DNA of 64,000 nt from Rhizobium sp. ICMP 5592 (GCF_009498525.1 NZ_QSNT01000005.1:188718-252717), one strand, 5' to 3'. Positions 10,377 through 19,401 are shown, counted from the first letter of the stretch. Made by a program: numbers and translations. Notes: generated by a model from the letters alone, not told the origin.

Positions 10377-10766
10377 TCACGCCGTCTCCGCAGCCTCGGG
10401 CTCGTTGGCCAAGGCCCGGTCGGCGGCGTCATAATGTTCCTGGCGGATATGGCCCTTGATCATGCTGAAGGCCAGCGCCAGAACCGCAGCATCGTCCGAA
10501 AAGCCGATGACCGCGAAGAAATCCGGGATGATATCGATCGGCATGACGAAATAGCCGAGCGCGGCGAGCAATATGCCGCGAACGCGTGTCGGCGTCTGCG
10601 AATCGAGGGCGCAGTAGAAGGCGGCAACAACATCGCGGGAAAACGGAATGTACCGCGCCGCCTTGCGCAAGGTCGGCCAGAACTTGCTGCGCACCGACTT
10701 CTCCTGACGTTTTTGGGTCTCTTCGTCACCAGGCATCAGGATCTCCCCATACTTGATGTCATCCAT
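10377..10766 (-). CDS. YkvA family (DUF1232) protein
   Basis: 129 residues. The DUF1232 core reads GILLAALGYFVMPIDIIPDFFAVIGFSDDAAVLALAF: the (Y/F)xxxPxDxIPD motif followed by G-x-x-D-D is the hallmark of this family, thought to be membrane-associated through one hydrophobic hairpin. No activity is established. Start chosen at the ATG 10764-10766 (MDDIKYGEI); a longer in-frame start at 10835 would overlap the pterin dehydratase gene. Probably in the same leftward unit as that gene. Confidence 0.82.
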   Translation of the reverse strand: MDDIKYGEILMPGDEETQKRQEKSVRSKFWPTLRKAARYIPFSRDVVAAFYCALDSQTPTRVRGILLAALGYFVMPIDIIPDFFAVIGFSDDAAVLALAFSMIKGHIRQEHYDAADRALANEPEAAETA

Positions 10767-10831
10767 TCCACGCACTCCATCGAAGCCCTTGCTCCAGGGC
10801 GCATAAACATATGGTGATCGCTCCCCACGAT

Positions 10832-11137
10832 TCAATCAGCCCGCCGCGCCGCCGCCTTTTCCATCGCTTTTGCGAGCTTGACGTCGTGATCGGTCAGGCC
10901 GTTGGCGTCATGGGTCGTGAGTTTCACGTCGACACGCGAATAGACATTGAACCATTCCGGATGATGGTTGAGTTTCTCCGCCGTCAGCGCCGCCTCGGTC
11001 ATGAAACCAAAGGCCTCGACGAAATTGCGGAATTTATAGCTCTTCGAAATCGACAGACGGTCCGCCGCCAATGTCCAGCCAACAAGGCCAGCGACTGTTT
11101 CATCGATTGCGGCCGGTTCCAGCTTTTCGTATTTCAT
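10832..11137 (-). CDS. phhB: 4a-hydroxytetrahydrobiopterin dehydratase (pterin carbinolamine dehydratase)
   Basis: 101 residues, normal for this family. It dehydrates pterin-4a-carbinolamine to regenerate the pterin cofactor of aromatic amino-acid hydroxylases. Key features are the FGFMTEAALTAEKLNHHPEW block, whose H-H-P-E-W motif forms the active site, and the later TTHDANGLTDHDVKLA. No phenylalanine hydroxylase lies in the window. It is divergent from the phosphatase gene at 11174 with 36 bp between start codons. Confidence 0.93.
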   Translation of the reverse strand: MKYEKLEPAAIDETVAGLVGWTLAADRLSISKSYKFRNFVEAFGFMTEAALTAEKLNHHPEWFNVYSRVDVKLTTHDANGLTDHDVKLAKAMEKAAARRAD

Positions 11138-11173
11138 GGCAAGGTCACTCCTCTCGATCGGCTGAAGGATATC

Positions 11174-11656
11174 ATGGACCGCTTCAGGATTCTGTTTGTT
11201 TGCGCCGGCAACATCTGCCGCTCACCGCTCGCCGAAGGCATTTTCCGGCATCTTGCGACTGAGGCCGGCCGCGGCTCCGAGTTCGAGGTCGATTCGGCCG
11301 GCACCGGCGGCTGGCATCAGGGAGAAAAACCGGACCGCCGCTCGGTGGCTGTGGCCGCCGGTCACGGCGTCAACATTTCCGGCCAGCGCGCGCGCCGCAT
11401 CGAAGCCGCCGACTTCGATCGGTTCGACCTGATCCTGGCGATGGATCAAGACAATTTGAAGAATCTGCGGAAAATCGAGCCTGCCGATGCGCTCGGCAGG
11501 CTACATCTCTTCAACGCCCTCGCGCTGGGCAACAACAAGGACATTCCCGACCCTTATTATGGCGGCCACGAGGGTTTCGAGGCGGTCTACACCATGCTTT
11601 TGGCGGGCTGCAATGCGCTGCTGCCAAGGCTGGGGAAGGCGCTGCGGGCCTCGTGA
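11174..11656 (+). CDS. Low molecular weight protein-tyrosine phosphatase
   Basis: 160 residues. The active-site P-loop CX5R(S) is at residues 10-17 (CAGNICRS), and the general-acid loop IPDPYYGG is near residue 128. The family dephosphorylates tyrosine on proteins, in bacteria often partners of BY-kinases, or acts on small phosphoesters. No kinase or exopolysaccharide gene is adjacent. The ATG at 11174 has AAGGAT five bases upstream. Its 3' end overlaps the convergent thpR gene by 70 bp, which covers the last 23 codons. Confidence 0.93.
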   Translation: MDRFRILFVCAGNICRSPLAEGIFRHLATEAGRGSEFEVDSAGTGGWHQGEKPDRRSVAVAAGHGVNISGQRARRIEAADFDRFDLILAMDQDNLKNLRKIEPADALGRLHLFNALALGNNKDIPDPYYGGHEGFEAVYTMLLAGCNALLPRLGKALRAS

Positions 11657-12183
11657 AGCGGGAAGACCTCTTCGGTGAGGTAAGGACCGCCGCCGACCGA
11701 TTCGCGTGACGACAGCAACACGAAGCGCCCGACTGTAAACGGCGAGGTGTAGAAATTGCCTCGGCCGGAGAGATAGTGCACCACATCGTCGACACGCGAG
11801 GACTTCAGCCGAGCGAGCGTCACATGCGGCGTGAACTTGCGGGGATCCGGCGGCAGGCCGATGCGCTGGCAGATGCGCTCGATCTCGCCTTGCAGGGCGT
11901 ACATGTCGGGCGTCTGCGTGACACCAGCCCAGACCGAATGCGGTTTCTTGGAACCGAAGGAGCCGATACCTTCCAGCCGAAGCTGGAATTCCGGCCGGTC
12001 GATCCGGTCCAGACGGTCGACGATCTCATCCGCCGTGCGCCCATCGACATCGCCGATGAAACGAAGGGTGATATGATAATTTTCAACGTCGATCCACCTG
12101 GCGCCGGGAAGACCACCGCGCAACAACGAAAGGCTCATGGCCGCGTTGCGCGGAATTTCGAGGGCGGTAAAAAGTCTCGGCAT
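11587..12183 (-). CDS. thpR: RNA 2',3'-cyclic phosphodiesterase (2H family, ThpR/LigT)
   Basis: 198 residues with the two HxT signature motifs of the 2H phosphoesterase family: HITLRF near residue 37 and HVTLARL near residue 121. Both histidines act on 2',3'-cyclic RNA ends, and the enzyme can join tRNA halves through a 2'-5' bond in vitro. The start is the ATG 12181-12183 (MPRLFTALEIP). Convergent with, and overlapping, the phosphatase gene. Confidence 0.93.
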   Translation of the reverse strand: MPRLFTALEIPRNAAMSLSLLRGGLPGARWIDVENYHITLRFIGDVDGRTADEIVDRLDRIDRPEFQLRLEGIGSFGSKKPHSVWAGVTQTPDMYALQGEIERICQRIGLPPDPRKFTPHVTLARLKSSRVDDVVHYLSGRGNFYTSPFTVGRFVLLSSRESVGGGPYLTEEVFPLHEARSAFPSLGSSALQPAKSMV

Positions 12184-12251
12184 TACGAGCACTCCCCGAA
12201 TCTCTTGCAGGTTTAAACAGGGAATCACGCAATTGCAGCCGGTGCAAGCAC

Positions 12252-12902
12252 CTATTTCGCAGCTGCGGCAATCGTCCCTATGAAACTACTAACCACCAGC
12301 TCGAAGCGTTGCACCATCACATCGACCCCCTGCGGGTTCGGATGCATGCCGTCACTCAGTTGCAGATCCGCATGCGTCGCGACGCCATCGAGAAAAAACG
12401 GATAGAGCGGAAGCTTATATTTGTCGGCGAGCCGCTGATAGATCGGATTGAATTTGGCCGCATAGTCCGGCCCCATGTTCGGCGGCGCCAGCATGCCCGC
12501 AAGCAGCACGAGAATGTTGCGCTCTTTCAGCTTGGCAATGATCGTATCCAGGTTCTTTTCCGTCTCTTCCGGCGGAATGCCACGCAAGGCGTCGTTGGCG
12601 CCAAGTTCGAGGATCACCCCGTCGGTTCCATCCGGCACCGACCAGTCGATGCGCGCCAGCCCGCCCGATGTCGTGTCGCCCGACACGCCGGCATCAGCGA
12701 TCGCCACGTCCAACCCCTTTGCCTTCAGCGCCGCCTCGAGCTTGGCCGGAAATCCGTCGCCCGGCGGCAGCTGGTAGCCGGCCATCAAGCTGTCGCCGAA
12801 ACCGACCAATTGGATGGTCCGCGCCTCGGCCGCACTCGCTGCGCCAAACAAAAGGCCGAAAGCGATGACAGCGAAGTGAAACGCGGCGGCTTTAAAACTC
12901 AT
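12252..12902 (-). CDS. tesA: Arylesterase / acyl-CoA thioesterase I, SGNH hydrolase
   Basis: 216 residues. A signal peptide (residues 1-28, ending SAAEA) directs it to the periplasm. The SGNH motifs are visible: GFGDSLMAGYQ (nucleophile Ser), a central Gly in SGDTTSGG, GANDALRG (Asn) and DGMHPNPQG (Asp/His). It matches E. coli TesA/lysophospholipase L1. As in E. coli it is divergent from ybbA-ybbP, which supports the assignment. The ATG is at 12900-12902. Confidence 0.92.
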   Translation of the reverse strand: MSFKAAAFHFAVIAFGLLFGAASAAEARTIQLVGFGDSLMAGYQLPPGDGFPAKLEAALKAKGLDVAIADAGVSGDTTSGGLARIDWSVPDGTDGVILELGANDALRGIPPEETEKNLDTIIAKLKERNILVLLAGMLAPPNMGPDYAAKFNPIYQRLADKYKLPLYPFFLDGVATHADLQLSDGMHPNPQGVDVMVQRFELVVSSFIGTIAAAAK

Positions 12903-12975
12903 GATCCATTCCCTAAATTCGCTGCGCGGGCCAAATCGTACCCGCCATGATCTTAGATATATAGGGCGTCCCGCA

Positions 12976-13686
12976 TTGGCAAAAACCATCATCGAGCTGA
13001 AGAAGGCGGATTTGACGCTCGGCAATGCCGCCGCCGCCGTCCATGTGCTGAAAGGCATCGACCTTACCGTTGCGGAAGGCGAAGCCGTCGGCATCGTCGG
13101 CCCCTCCGGCTCCGGCAAGTCGACGCTGCTGATGGTGCTGGCCGGCCTTGAAAAGCTCGACAGCGGTGAATTATTGATCCGCGACACGCCTTTGCACAGC
13201 CTGAGCGAGGACCACGTCGCCGATTTCCGCGGCCGCAATATCGGCATCGTCTTCCAATCCTTCCATCTCATCGCCAACATGACGGCGCTGGAAAACGTTG
13301 CCGTGCCGCTGGAACTCGCCAATGTCCGCGACGCCTTCGACATCGCCCGGCGCGAATTGCAGGCCGTCGGCCTTGGCGAACGGCTGAGCCATTATCCCGG
13401 CCAGCTTTCCGGCGGCGAACAGCAGCGCGTGGCGATTGCCCGCGCGCTCGCACCTTCGCCAGCCTTGCTGATCGCCGACGAGCCGACCGGCAACCTCGAT
13501 ACCGACACCGGCCGGCAGATTGCCGACCTCTTGTTTGCGCAGCAGGCCGAGCGCGGCACGACGATGCTGCTCGTCACCCACGATCCCTCCCTCGCCGCCC
13601 GCTGCTCCCGCCAGATCCGCGTCCGCTCCGGCGAGATCGAAGGCGACAGCGCCCGCGCACGGGCCAGCCAGGCGGCGATAGCATGA
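12976..13686 (+). CDS. ybbA: ABC transporter ATP-binding protein, LolD/YbbA type
   Basis: About 236 residues. Walker A GPSGSGKST, Q-loop VFQSFHL, signature LSGGEQQR, Walker B ALLIADEPTG and H-loop LLVTHD are all intact. This is the LolD/MacB-like class that pairs with FtsX-type permeases. I prefer the TTG start at 12976 (then AKTIIELKKAD). The in-frame ATG at 12901 would overlap the start codon of divergent tesA and leave no promoter space. Overlaps the permease gene by ATGA, so the two are coupled. Confidence 0.9.
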   Translation: MAKTIIELKKADLTLGNAAAAVHVLKGIDLTVAEGEAVGIVGPSGSGKSTLLMVLAGLEKLDSGELLIRDTPLHSLSEDHVADFRGRNIGIVFQSFHLIANMTALENVAVPLELANVRDAFDIARRELQAVGLGERLSHYPGQLSGGEQQRVAIARALAPSPALLIADEPTGNLDTDTGRQIADLLFAQQAERGTTMLLVTHDPSLAARCSRQIRVRSGEIEGDSARARASQAAIA

Positions 13687-16229
13687 CGGCGGCAGGCGCA
13701 CGCTTCACGCTTGCCTTTCGCCTGGCGCTGCGCGAATTGCGCGGCGGCCTCGGCGGCTTCTACATCTTCCTGGCCTGCATCGCTCTCGGCACCGGCGCAA
13801 TCGCCGCCGTCAACTCGGTCTCGCAGTCGATTACCGATGCGATCTCGACCCAAGGCCAATCGCTGCTTGCCGCCGACGTTCGCTTCGAGCTCAACAATCG
13901 CGAGGCAAGGCCGGACGAACTGGCCTATCTCGAAAGCCTCGGCCAGATCTCCCGATCCACCGGCCTGCGCTCCATGGCCCGCCTGCCCGATGGCTCCGAC
14001 CAGGCGCTGGTTCAGGTCAAGGCGGTCGACGGCGCCTATCCGCTCTACGGCACCTTCGAAGCCGATCCGGACCAGCCGCTGTCAACGCTGCTCGCCGCAA
14101 AGGACGGGATCTATGGCGCCGTCCTCGCTCCTCTGCTTCTCGAACGGCTGAACCTCAAGATCGGCAGCGAGCTGCTGCTCGGCAATACAAAGCTTCGGGT
14201 CACCGGCACGGTGAAGACAGAGCCGGATTCGGTCTCCGAAGGTTTTGGGTTCGCCCCGCGACTGCTTACCAGCCGCGATGCCTTGCAGGCTTCCGGGTTG
14301 ATCACCACCGGCAGCCTGGTCGAACAGGTCTACAAGATCCGCATGGACGATCCCGCCAGCGGCCTACGCACGATCGCCGCCCGCGCCAATGCCGCCTTTC
14401 CGCAGGCTGGCTGGTCGGTCCAGACCAGCAATCGCGCAGCCCCGGCACTTGCCGACAACATCACCCGCTTCTCGCAATTCCTGACCCTGGTTGGTCTTAC
14501 CGCCCTGATCGTCGGCGGCGTCGGTGTCGCCAATGCCGTGCGCGCCTTCCTCGATGCCAAGCGCACCACCATCGCCACCTTCAAATGCCTCGGTGCTCCG
14601 GCCTCCGTCGTGGTGATGATCTACCTGATCCAGATCGCCCTGATCGCGCTTGCCGGCGTCGCCATCGGCCTCGTGTTCGGCGCCATCGCACCGATGCTGG
14701 CCTCGCAATTCATGGCCGAATTCCTGCCGATCTCCACCGCGCCGCAACTTTATCCCGGCCCGCTGGCCCTGGCTGCTCTCTTTGGCCTGCTAACGACGCT
14801 TGCCTTCGCCATTCCACCGCTCGGCCATGCCCGCGAAGTGCCGGCAACCGCGCTCTTTCGGGAACAGGGCTTCGAAGCGCGCCGCCTGCCGGGCTGGCCC
14901 TATCTGCTGGCCGCCGGCCTGCTGATGGCGGCGCTGGCAGCCCTTGCGATCTATACCGCCTATGACCGCCGCATTGCCGTCGTCTTCATCGTCTCGATCG
15001 CGGGTGCCTTCGTCGTGCTTCGTGCCGTCGCCGTGCTACTTTCCTGGCTTGCCCGCCGCAGCCCGCGCGTGCACTCGCCGGCCCTGCGGCTGGCGATCGG
15101 CAACATCCATCGACCGGGTGCGCTGACCGCCTCCGTCGTGCTGTCACTCGGCCTCGGCCTGGCGCTTCTGGTGACGCTGACGCTGATCGACGGCAATATG
15201 CGCCAGCAGCTGACCGGACGGATGAGCGAACAGGCGCCGAATTTCTTCTTCGTCGACATCCAAAGCTCGGAACTCGACGGCTTCCGCAAGGTCGTGCAGG
15301 CCCAGGCGCCCGAGGGCAAGCTCGTCGAAGCCCCGATGCTGCGCGGCCGCATCGTCGCCTTCAACGGCGAAGACGTCACCAAGATAAAGGTGCCGCCGGC
15401 CGGCCAATGGGTGCTGCGCGGCGATCGCGGCATCACCTACGCCGAAACCCTGCCGGAGAACGCCGCCCTCACGGAAGGGGAATGGTGGGGCAAGGACTAT
15501 AGTGGCGAACCGCTGGTCTCTTTCTCGGACGAGGAAGGCAAGGCGCTCGGCCTGAAGCTCGGCGACAAGCTCACCGTCAACGTGCTCGGCCGCAACGTGA
15601 CGGCCAAGGTCGCCAGCTTCCGCAAGGTTCAATGGCAGTCGCTATCGATCAACTTCGTGATGATCTTCTCGCCCAACACCTTCAAGGGCGCGCCGCATGC
15701 CTGGCTCGCGACCCTGACCGATCCTTCCGCCACCTCGGCGCAGGAAGCCGCGATCCTGAAGAACGTCACCAACACCTACCCGACGATCACCAGCATCCGC
15801 GTCAAGGATGCGCTCGACATCGTCAACACGCTGGTCGGGCAGCTTGCCACCGCCATCCGCGCCGCAGCCTCCGTCGCGCTCATCGCCTCCGTGCTGGTGC
15901 TTGCCGGCGCGCTGGCGGCAGGCAACCGCGCCCGTACGCATGATGCGGTGGTGCTGAAGACGCTCGGCGCGACGCGGGCGATGCTGATCCGTGCCTTCAG
16001 CTACGAATATCTGATCCTCGGAGCCGCCACCGCCATCTTCGCGCTCCTCGCCGGCTCGACGGCCGCCTGGTACGTCGTCAGCCGCATCATGAAACTACCG
16101 TCGACCTTCCTTCCCGACGTAGCCTTTTCGACGCTTGTCATCGCGCTGCTGCTGACAGTCGGCATCGGCCTTATCGGCACCTGGCGCGTGCTCGGCCAGA
16201 AGGCGGCGCCCGTTCTGCGCGAGTTATGA
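13683..16229 (+). CDS. ybbP: FtsX-family ABC transporter permease, YbbP type
   Basis: 848 residues: an N-terminal transmembrane helix (about residues 22-45), a large periplasmic domain, three helices with the FtsX pattern (about 265-385), two further helices (about 405-455), a second periplasmic domain and three C-terminal helices (about 720-840). This 10-TM duplicated layout fits YbbP and related permeases. With YbbA and the adjacent esterase it forms the tesA/ybbA-ybbP locus; the substrate is unproven, probably a lipid or lipoprotein. The ATG overlaps the ybbA stop. Confidence 0.9.
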   Translation: MTAAGARFTLAFRLALRELRGGLGGFYIFLACIALGTGAIAAVNSVSQSITDAISTQGQSLLAADVRFELNNREARPDELAYLESLGQISRSTGLRSMARLPDGSDQALVQVKAVDGAYPLYGTFEADPDQPLSTLLAAKDGIYGAVLAPLLLERLNLKIGSELLLGNTKLRVTGTVKTEPDSVSEGFGFAPRLLTSRDALQASGLITTGSLVEQVYKIRMDDPASGLRTIAARANAAFPQAGWSVQTSNRAAPALADNITRFSQFLTLVGLTALIVGGVGVANAVRAFLDAKRTTIATFKCLGAPASVVVMIYLIQIALIALAGVAIGLVFGAIAPMLASQFMAEFLPISTAPQLYPGPLALAALFGLLTTLAFAIPPLGHAREVPATALFREQGFEARRLPGWPYLLAAGLLMAALAALAIYTAYDRRIAVVFIVSIAGAFVVLRAVAVLLSWLARRSPRVHSPALRLAIGNIHRPGALTASVVLSLGLGLALLVTLTLIDGNMRQQLTGRMSEQAPNFFFVDIQSSELDGFRKVVQAQAPEGKLVEAPMLRGRIVAFNGEDVTKIKVPPAGQWVLRGDRGITYAETLPENAALTEGEWWGKDYSGEPLVSFSDEEGKALGLKLGDKLTVNVLGRNVTAKVASFRKVQWQSLSINFVMIFSPNTFKGAPHAWLATLTDPSATSAQEAAILKNVTNTYPTITSIRVKDALDIVNTLVGQLATAIRAAASVALIASVLVLAGALAAGNRARTHDAVVLKTLGATRAMLIRAFSYEYLILGAATAIFALLAGSTAAWYVVSRIMKLPSTFLPDVAFSTLVIALLLTVGIGLIGTWRVLGQKAAPVLREL

Positions 16230-16329
16230 ACCCCGATCAGCCCATCCCTCTTCACCGCGAAACGGCCCGATATTACATCGATTTAACCCCGCCCCAGCCG
16301 CATGGGCCTTGTGTAAAGGCCTTGAAAGC

Positions 16330-16410
16330 CTCATATTCTGCGTAGGCATGCTGGAGCTCCGCAGCGGCGCCTGGGACGAAATCGCCCGACACCGTAATCA
16401 TATCGGAGCT
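16330..16410 (+). ncRNA. Probable ybhL-type structured RNA leader
   Basis: Between the permease stop and the Bax-inhibitor gene are two adjacent potential hairpins: CTGCG (16338-16342) with CGCAG (16360-16364), enclosing the self-complementary GGAGCTCC, and GGCG (16366-16369) with CGCC (16382-16385). The alphaproteobacterial ybhL motif, a conserved RNA of unknown function found by comparative genomics, occurs immediately upstream of genes for this membrane protein. I assign it by position and folding, not by alignment. AGAGGA follows as the ribosome site. Confidence 0.5.
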
Positions 16411-16424
16411 TAAAAGAGGAAAAC

Positions 16425-17168
16425 ATGGCTGACTTTCGCAATTACCAAAACCGGACGCCGCAAGCAGGCGCGCAGACCGGTGCGATGATAGATGAGGGCC
16501 TTCGAGCTTACATGCTCAAGGTCTACAACCTGATGGCGCTGGGTCTGGCGATCACGGGTCTGGCCGCCTATTTCGCATTCTCGCTCTCCTTCTCCGACGG
16601 ACAGCTGACCGCCTTCGGCCAGGCGATCTACGTAAGCCCGCTGAAGTGGGTCGTGATCTTCGCCCCGCTAGCGATGGTGTTCTTCCTGAGCTTCAGGATC
16701 AACAGCATGAGCGTGGCCGCCGCGACGACGACCTTCTGGGTCTACGCCGCGCTGGTGGGCCTGTCGCTGTCGTCGATCTTCATCATCTACACCGGCCAGA
16801 GCGTCGTGCAGACTTTCTTCGTGACCGCCGCCTCCTTCGGCGCGCTGTCGCTCTACGGCTACACGACCAAGCGTGACCTGTCGGCGATGGGTTCGTTCCT
16901 GATGATGGGCCTCTTCGGTCTGATCATCGCGACGCTCGTCAACATCTTCCTGGCGTCTTCCGCTTTGCAGTTCGCCATCTCGGTGATCGGCGTGCTGATC
17001 TTCGCAGGCCTCACCGCCTACGACACGCAGCGGATCAAGGAAATGTATTACCAGGCCGATGACGTTGCCGTGGCCGGCCGCAAGGCGATCATGGGCGCCC
17101 TGTCGCTCTACCTCGACTTCATCAACCTCTTCATGTTCCTGCTGCAGTTCATGGGCAACCGCAAATAA
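16425..17168 (+). CDS. ybhL: Bax inhibitor-1 / YbhL family membrane protein
   Basis: 247 residues with seven predicted transmembrane helices after a polar N terminus of about 28 residues. Conserved family features include AYDTQRIKEMY near residue 205, whose acidic residue lies in the putative pore or calcium-leak site, and the C-terminal LYLDFINLFMFLLQF, nearly identical across bacterial members. Related proteins in other organisms modulate membrane-protein turnover or calcium leak; its role in rhizobia is unknown. Preceded by a probable RNA leader and followed by a strong terminator. Confidence 0.93.
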   Translation: MADFRNYQNRTPQAGAQTGAMIDEGLRAYMLKVYNLMALGLAITGLAAYFAFSLSFSDGQLTAFGQAIYVSPLKWVVIFAPLAMVFFLSFRINSMSVAAATTTFWVYAALVGLSLSSIFIIYTGQSVVQTFFVTAASFGALSLYGYTTKRDLSAMGSFLMMGLFGLIIATLVNIFLASSALQFAISVIGVLIFAGLTAYDTQRIKEMYYQADDVAVAGRKAIMGALSLYLDFINLFMFLLQFMGNRK

Positions 17169-17193
17169 TTGCAGCGAGCTGAATGAAAGTTCG

Positions 17194-17220
17194 AAAAGGC
17201 GGCCTCGGCCGCCTTTTCTG
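17194..17220 (+). terminator. Intrinsic terminator of the ybhL gene
   Basis: AAAAGGCGGCC pairs exactly with GGCCGCCTTTT across a two-base loop, 26 bases after the stop codon and running into TTTTCTG. Confidence 0.85.
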
Positions 17221-17286
17221 TTTGCCTAACCTCTGCGCACGATTTTATATCGGATCTTCAAACCGCAGATCAGGCAATAAAACCAG

Positions 17287-17844
17287 ATGTCCTCCCGCCT
17301 TCGCCAGGCCGCCCCGAACGACCTCCCCCAGATTACCACCATCTATCGCGACGCCGTTCTCAACGGCACGGCAAGCTATGAGCTCGTCCCGCCGGATGAG
17401 GCGGAAATGGCAAGCCGCTTCCAGGCGATCCGGAACAAGGGCTATCCCTATATCGTCGCCGAGGACAAGGGCGGAAAAGTTCTCGGCTACGCCTATGCGT
17501 CCGCCTTCCGCACACGACCGGCCTATCGCTGGATGGTGGAGGATTCGATCTATCTAGCTCCGGAAGCACGCGGTCGCGGCCTAGGAAAGCTGCTGCTGGC
17601 GAAATTGGTGGAGGAGTGCGAAGCCCTCGGCTTCCGGCAGATGATCGCCGTCATCGGCGGTGCCGCACCCGCCTCCATTGCCCTTCACCGTGCTGCCGGT
17701 TTCACGGAGACGGGCCTGCTCAAAGGCACGGGCTACAAGCACGGCCGCTGGCTGGACACGATGCTGATGCAGAAGACGCTCGGCGAAGGCACGGAAACCG
17801 ACCCTGATCCCTCGACCTATCCGGGAACCCTCTTCAGCGAGTAA
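17287..17844 (+). CDS. GNAT family N-acetyltransferase (phosphinothricin acetyltransferase-like)
   Basis: 185 residues. The acetyl-CoA loop is ARGRGLGKLLL (R/QxxGxG/A), preceded by DSIYLAPEARGRG. The layout (an N-terminal substrate loop with YRDAVLNGTASYEL, then GYAYASAFRTRPAYRW and a C-terminal GFTETGLLKGTGYKHGRWLDT) is that of PAT/YncA enzymes, which acetylate phosphinothricin or methionine derivatives. The normal substrate is unknown. Single gene after a terminator. Confidence 0.88.
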   Translation: MSSRLRQAAPNDLPQITTIYRDAVLNGTASYELVPPDEAEMASRFQAIRNKGYPYIVAEDKGGKVLGYAYASAFRTRPAYRWMVEDSIYLAPEARGRGLGKLLLAKLVEECEALGFRQMIAVIGGAAPASIALHRAAGFTETGLLKGTGYKHGRWLDTMLMQKTLGEGTETDPDPSTYPGTLFSE

Positions 17845-18106
17845 GGCAGCCGGATACCATGGGCTGGCGCGAAAGCTCCAGACGATCCCAATGTCTGGAG
17901 AACAGACGGATGCGATCCCGCAACATTTCTCAACATTAAAGCAGCCACGGCAACATTCGATTCGCTATTTTGACGGCGATAACGCTTCGCAACCGCCGAT
18001 TTCCCGACTTGTTCAGAGATTCGTTTTCCCTCGCGTTGAGGCAGGATCGCACGCCGCAACCTGTGGGCATCGCATTGGCACATATGATTTATAGAAGGAA
18101 ATATAT

Positions 18107-18730
18107 ATGAAATATCTGCTCATTCCCGCCCTGCTCGCCTTGGCCTCAACCTCCGCAGTTGCCGCTGATCTGACCGAAGAGCCTGTTGCCGCTTCCGCTC
18201 CGGCTTCAGTCTTCACCTGGTCCGGCCCCTATCTCGGTGTCCACGGCGGCGGCGCGATCACCAAGGGCAGCTTCAAGTTCGGCAGCGGCGACCAGTCCGA
18301 AGACTTCAAGGGCGGCTCTTTCGGCAATTTCTTCGGATACAACTATCAGTTCGACAAGGTCGTCGTCGGCATCGACGGCAATATCGACTACAACTGGAAC
18401 AACAAGGCCGTCGCCAACGCATCCAGCGTTGGCACCGATTGGTCGGGCGCGGTTCGCGGACGGGTCGGTTATGCTTTCGACAACCTGCTGATCTACGGCG
18501 CGGCGGGATGGACCGCCGCTCGCGGCTTCGCCGACGTTCCCGGTTCGGGCGACGGCAAGGTTATCTTCAGCGGCTGGACGGCCGGCACCGGCGTCGACTA
18601 TGCCTTCACCAACAACATCTTCGCCCGTGCGGAATACCGCTACAGCGATTTCGGCAGCAAGGAATTGCAGGGCGTGAAGAGCGACCTCACTGAGCAGTCG
18701 ATAAACCTGGGCGTCGGCCTGAAGTTCTAA
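18107..18730 (+). CDS. Outer membrane beta-barrel protein, Omp25/RopB-like
   Basis: 207 residues. The signal peptide MKYLLIPALLALASTSAVA is cut before ADLTEEP. The mature chain begins FTWSGPYLGVHGGG, the usual first strand of Omp25/31-type proteins of Rhizobiales, continues with alternating amphipathic strands, and ends in F (LGVGLKF), the C-terminal aromatic read by the BAM complex. It is an 8-strand barrel by size. AAGGA lies nine bases before the ATG. The 262 bp upstream hold its promoter region. Confidence 0.9.
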   Translation: MKYLLIPALLALASTSAVAADLTEEPVAASAPASVFTWSGPYLGVHGGGAITKGSFKFGSGDQSEDFKGGSFGNFFGYNYQFDKVVVGIDGNIDYNWNNKAVANASSVGTDWSGAVRGRVGYAFDNLLIYGAAGWTAARGFADVPGSGDGKVIFSGWTAGTGVDYAFTNNIFARAEYRYSDFGSKELQGVKSDLTEQSINLGVGLKF

Positions 18731-18755
18731 TTCTGGCGCCATCTGGTGCCAAACG

Positions 18756-18784
18756 AAGCCCCGCTCACCGGCGGGGCTTTTCGT
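18756..18784 (+). terminator. Intrinsic terminator of the omp gene
   Basis: AAGCCCCGC pairs with GCGGGGCTT around a short loop and is followed by TTCGTTTG, 25 bases after the stop. Confidence 0.85.
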
Positions 18785-18837
18785 TTGTCCCCGAGCCGCT
18801 GATTACAGCTGGAGCCGATTTCCGGAGATAATCGAGA

Positions 18838-19239
18838 TCACTTCTCCACCAGCTTCAGCTGCTTGTCGAAAACCTTCAGCACCTGGCTCAGCTCATGGCC
18901 GCGCTTCAGGATCATGCCGTTGGTGTTGATCACGCTGAAGGCGCCCTGCTTGGCGGCGAGCTTCGGGTTTTTCTCGATGCGGAAAAGCGGCAGTTCGCCG
19001 GAGCGCTTGAAGACAGAAAAGACTGCCTTGTCGCCGAGATGGTCGATGGCATAATCGCGCCACTCGCCCTCGCCGACCATGCGGCCGTAGATCCACAGGA
19101 TCGCATCCAGCTCCCTGCGATGGAAGGTTACCGGCAGCGGGTCCCGGCTCTGTTTGTATTCCCTGAGATCGACGACGACGGAAGAATTGGTGTCGACGGA
19201 ACGGCTTTCGCCGTGTCGCAAATCCGGCTGATCAGTCAT
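18838..19239 (-). CDS. DUF2794 domain protein
   Basis: 133 residues, cytoplasmic, with no signal or membrane segment. The core FHRRELDAILWIYGRMVGEGEWRDYAID, with its aspartates and glutamates, is the DUF2794 pattern, a family restricted to alphaproteobacteria with no established function. The ATG at 19237-19239 follows GGGGGA by four bases. Stands alone between the omp gene and a DUF1223 gene. Confidence 0.82.
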   Translation of the reverse strand: MTDQPDLRHGESRSVDTNSSVVVDLREYKQSRDPLPVTFHRRELDAILWIYGRMVGEGEWRDYAIDHLGDKAVFSVFKRSGELPLFRIEKNPKLAAKQGAFSVINTNGMILKRGHELSQVLKVFDKQLKLVEK

Positions 19240-19401
19240 CAATCCCCCAAGGGCTGGTCATGACAAGAGGATGACAGTTTGCCTCAGCCGCACCAAATTG
19301 CAAGACCGGCAGCCGCTCACAAATTTTTACGCCAGGGGAAAGCATCTCCGCACCGCCGCATTTCAGTCAAAACGACGCCCCATTTTCCGGAACTATTGGT
19401 A

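Noticed and set aside
12901..12975. N-terminal extension of the YbbA ATPase from the ATG at 12901
   Set aside because: It would overlap the divergent tesA start and adds residues (MIHSLNSLRGPNRTRHD) without family similarity.
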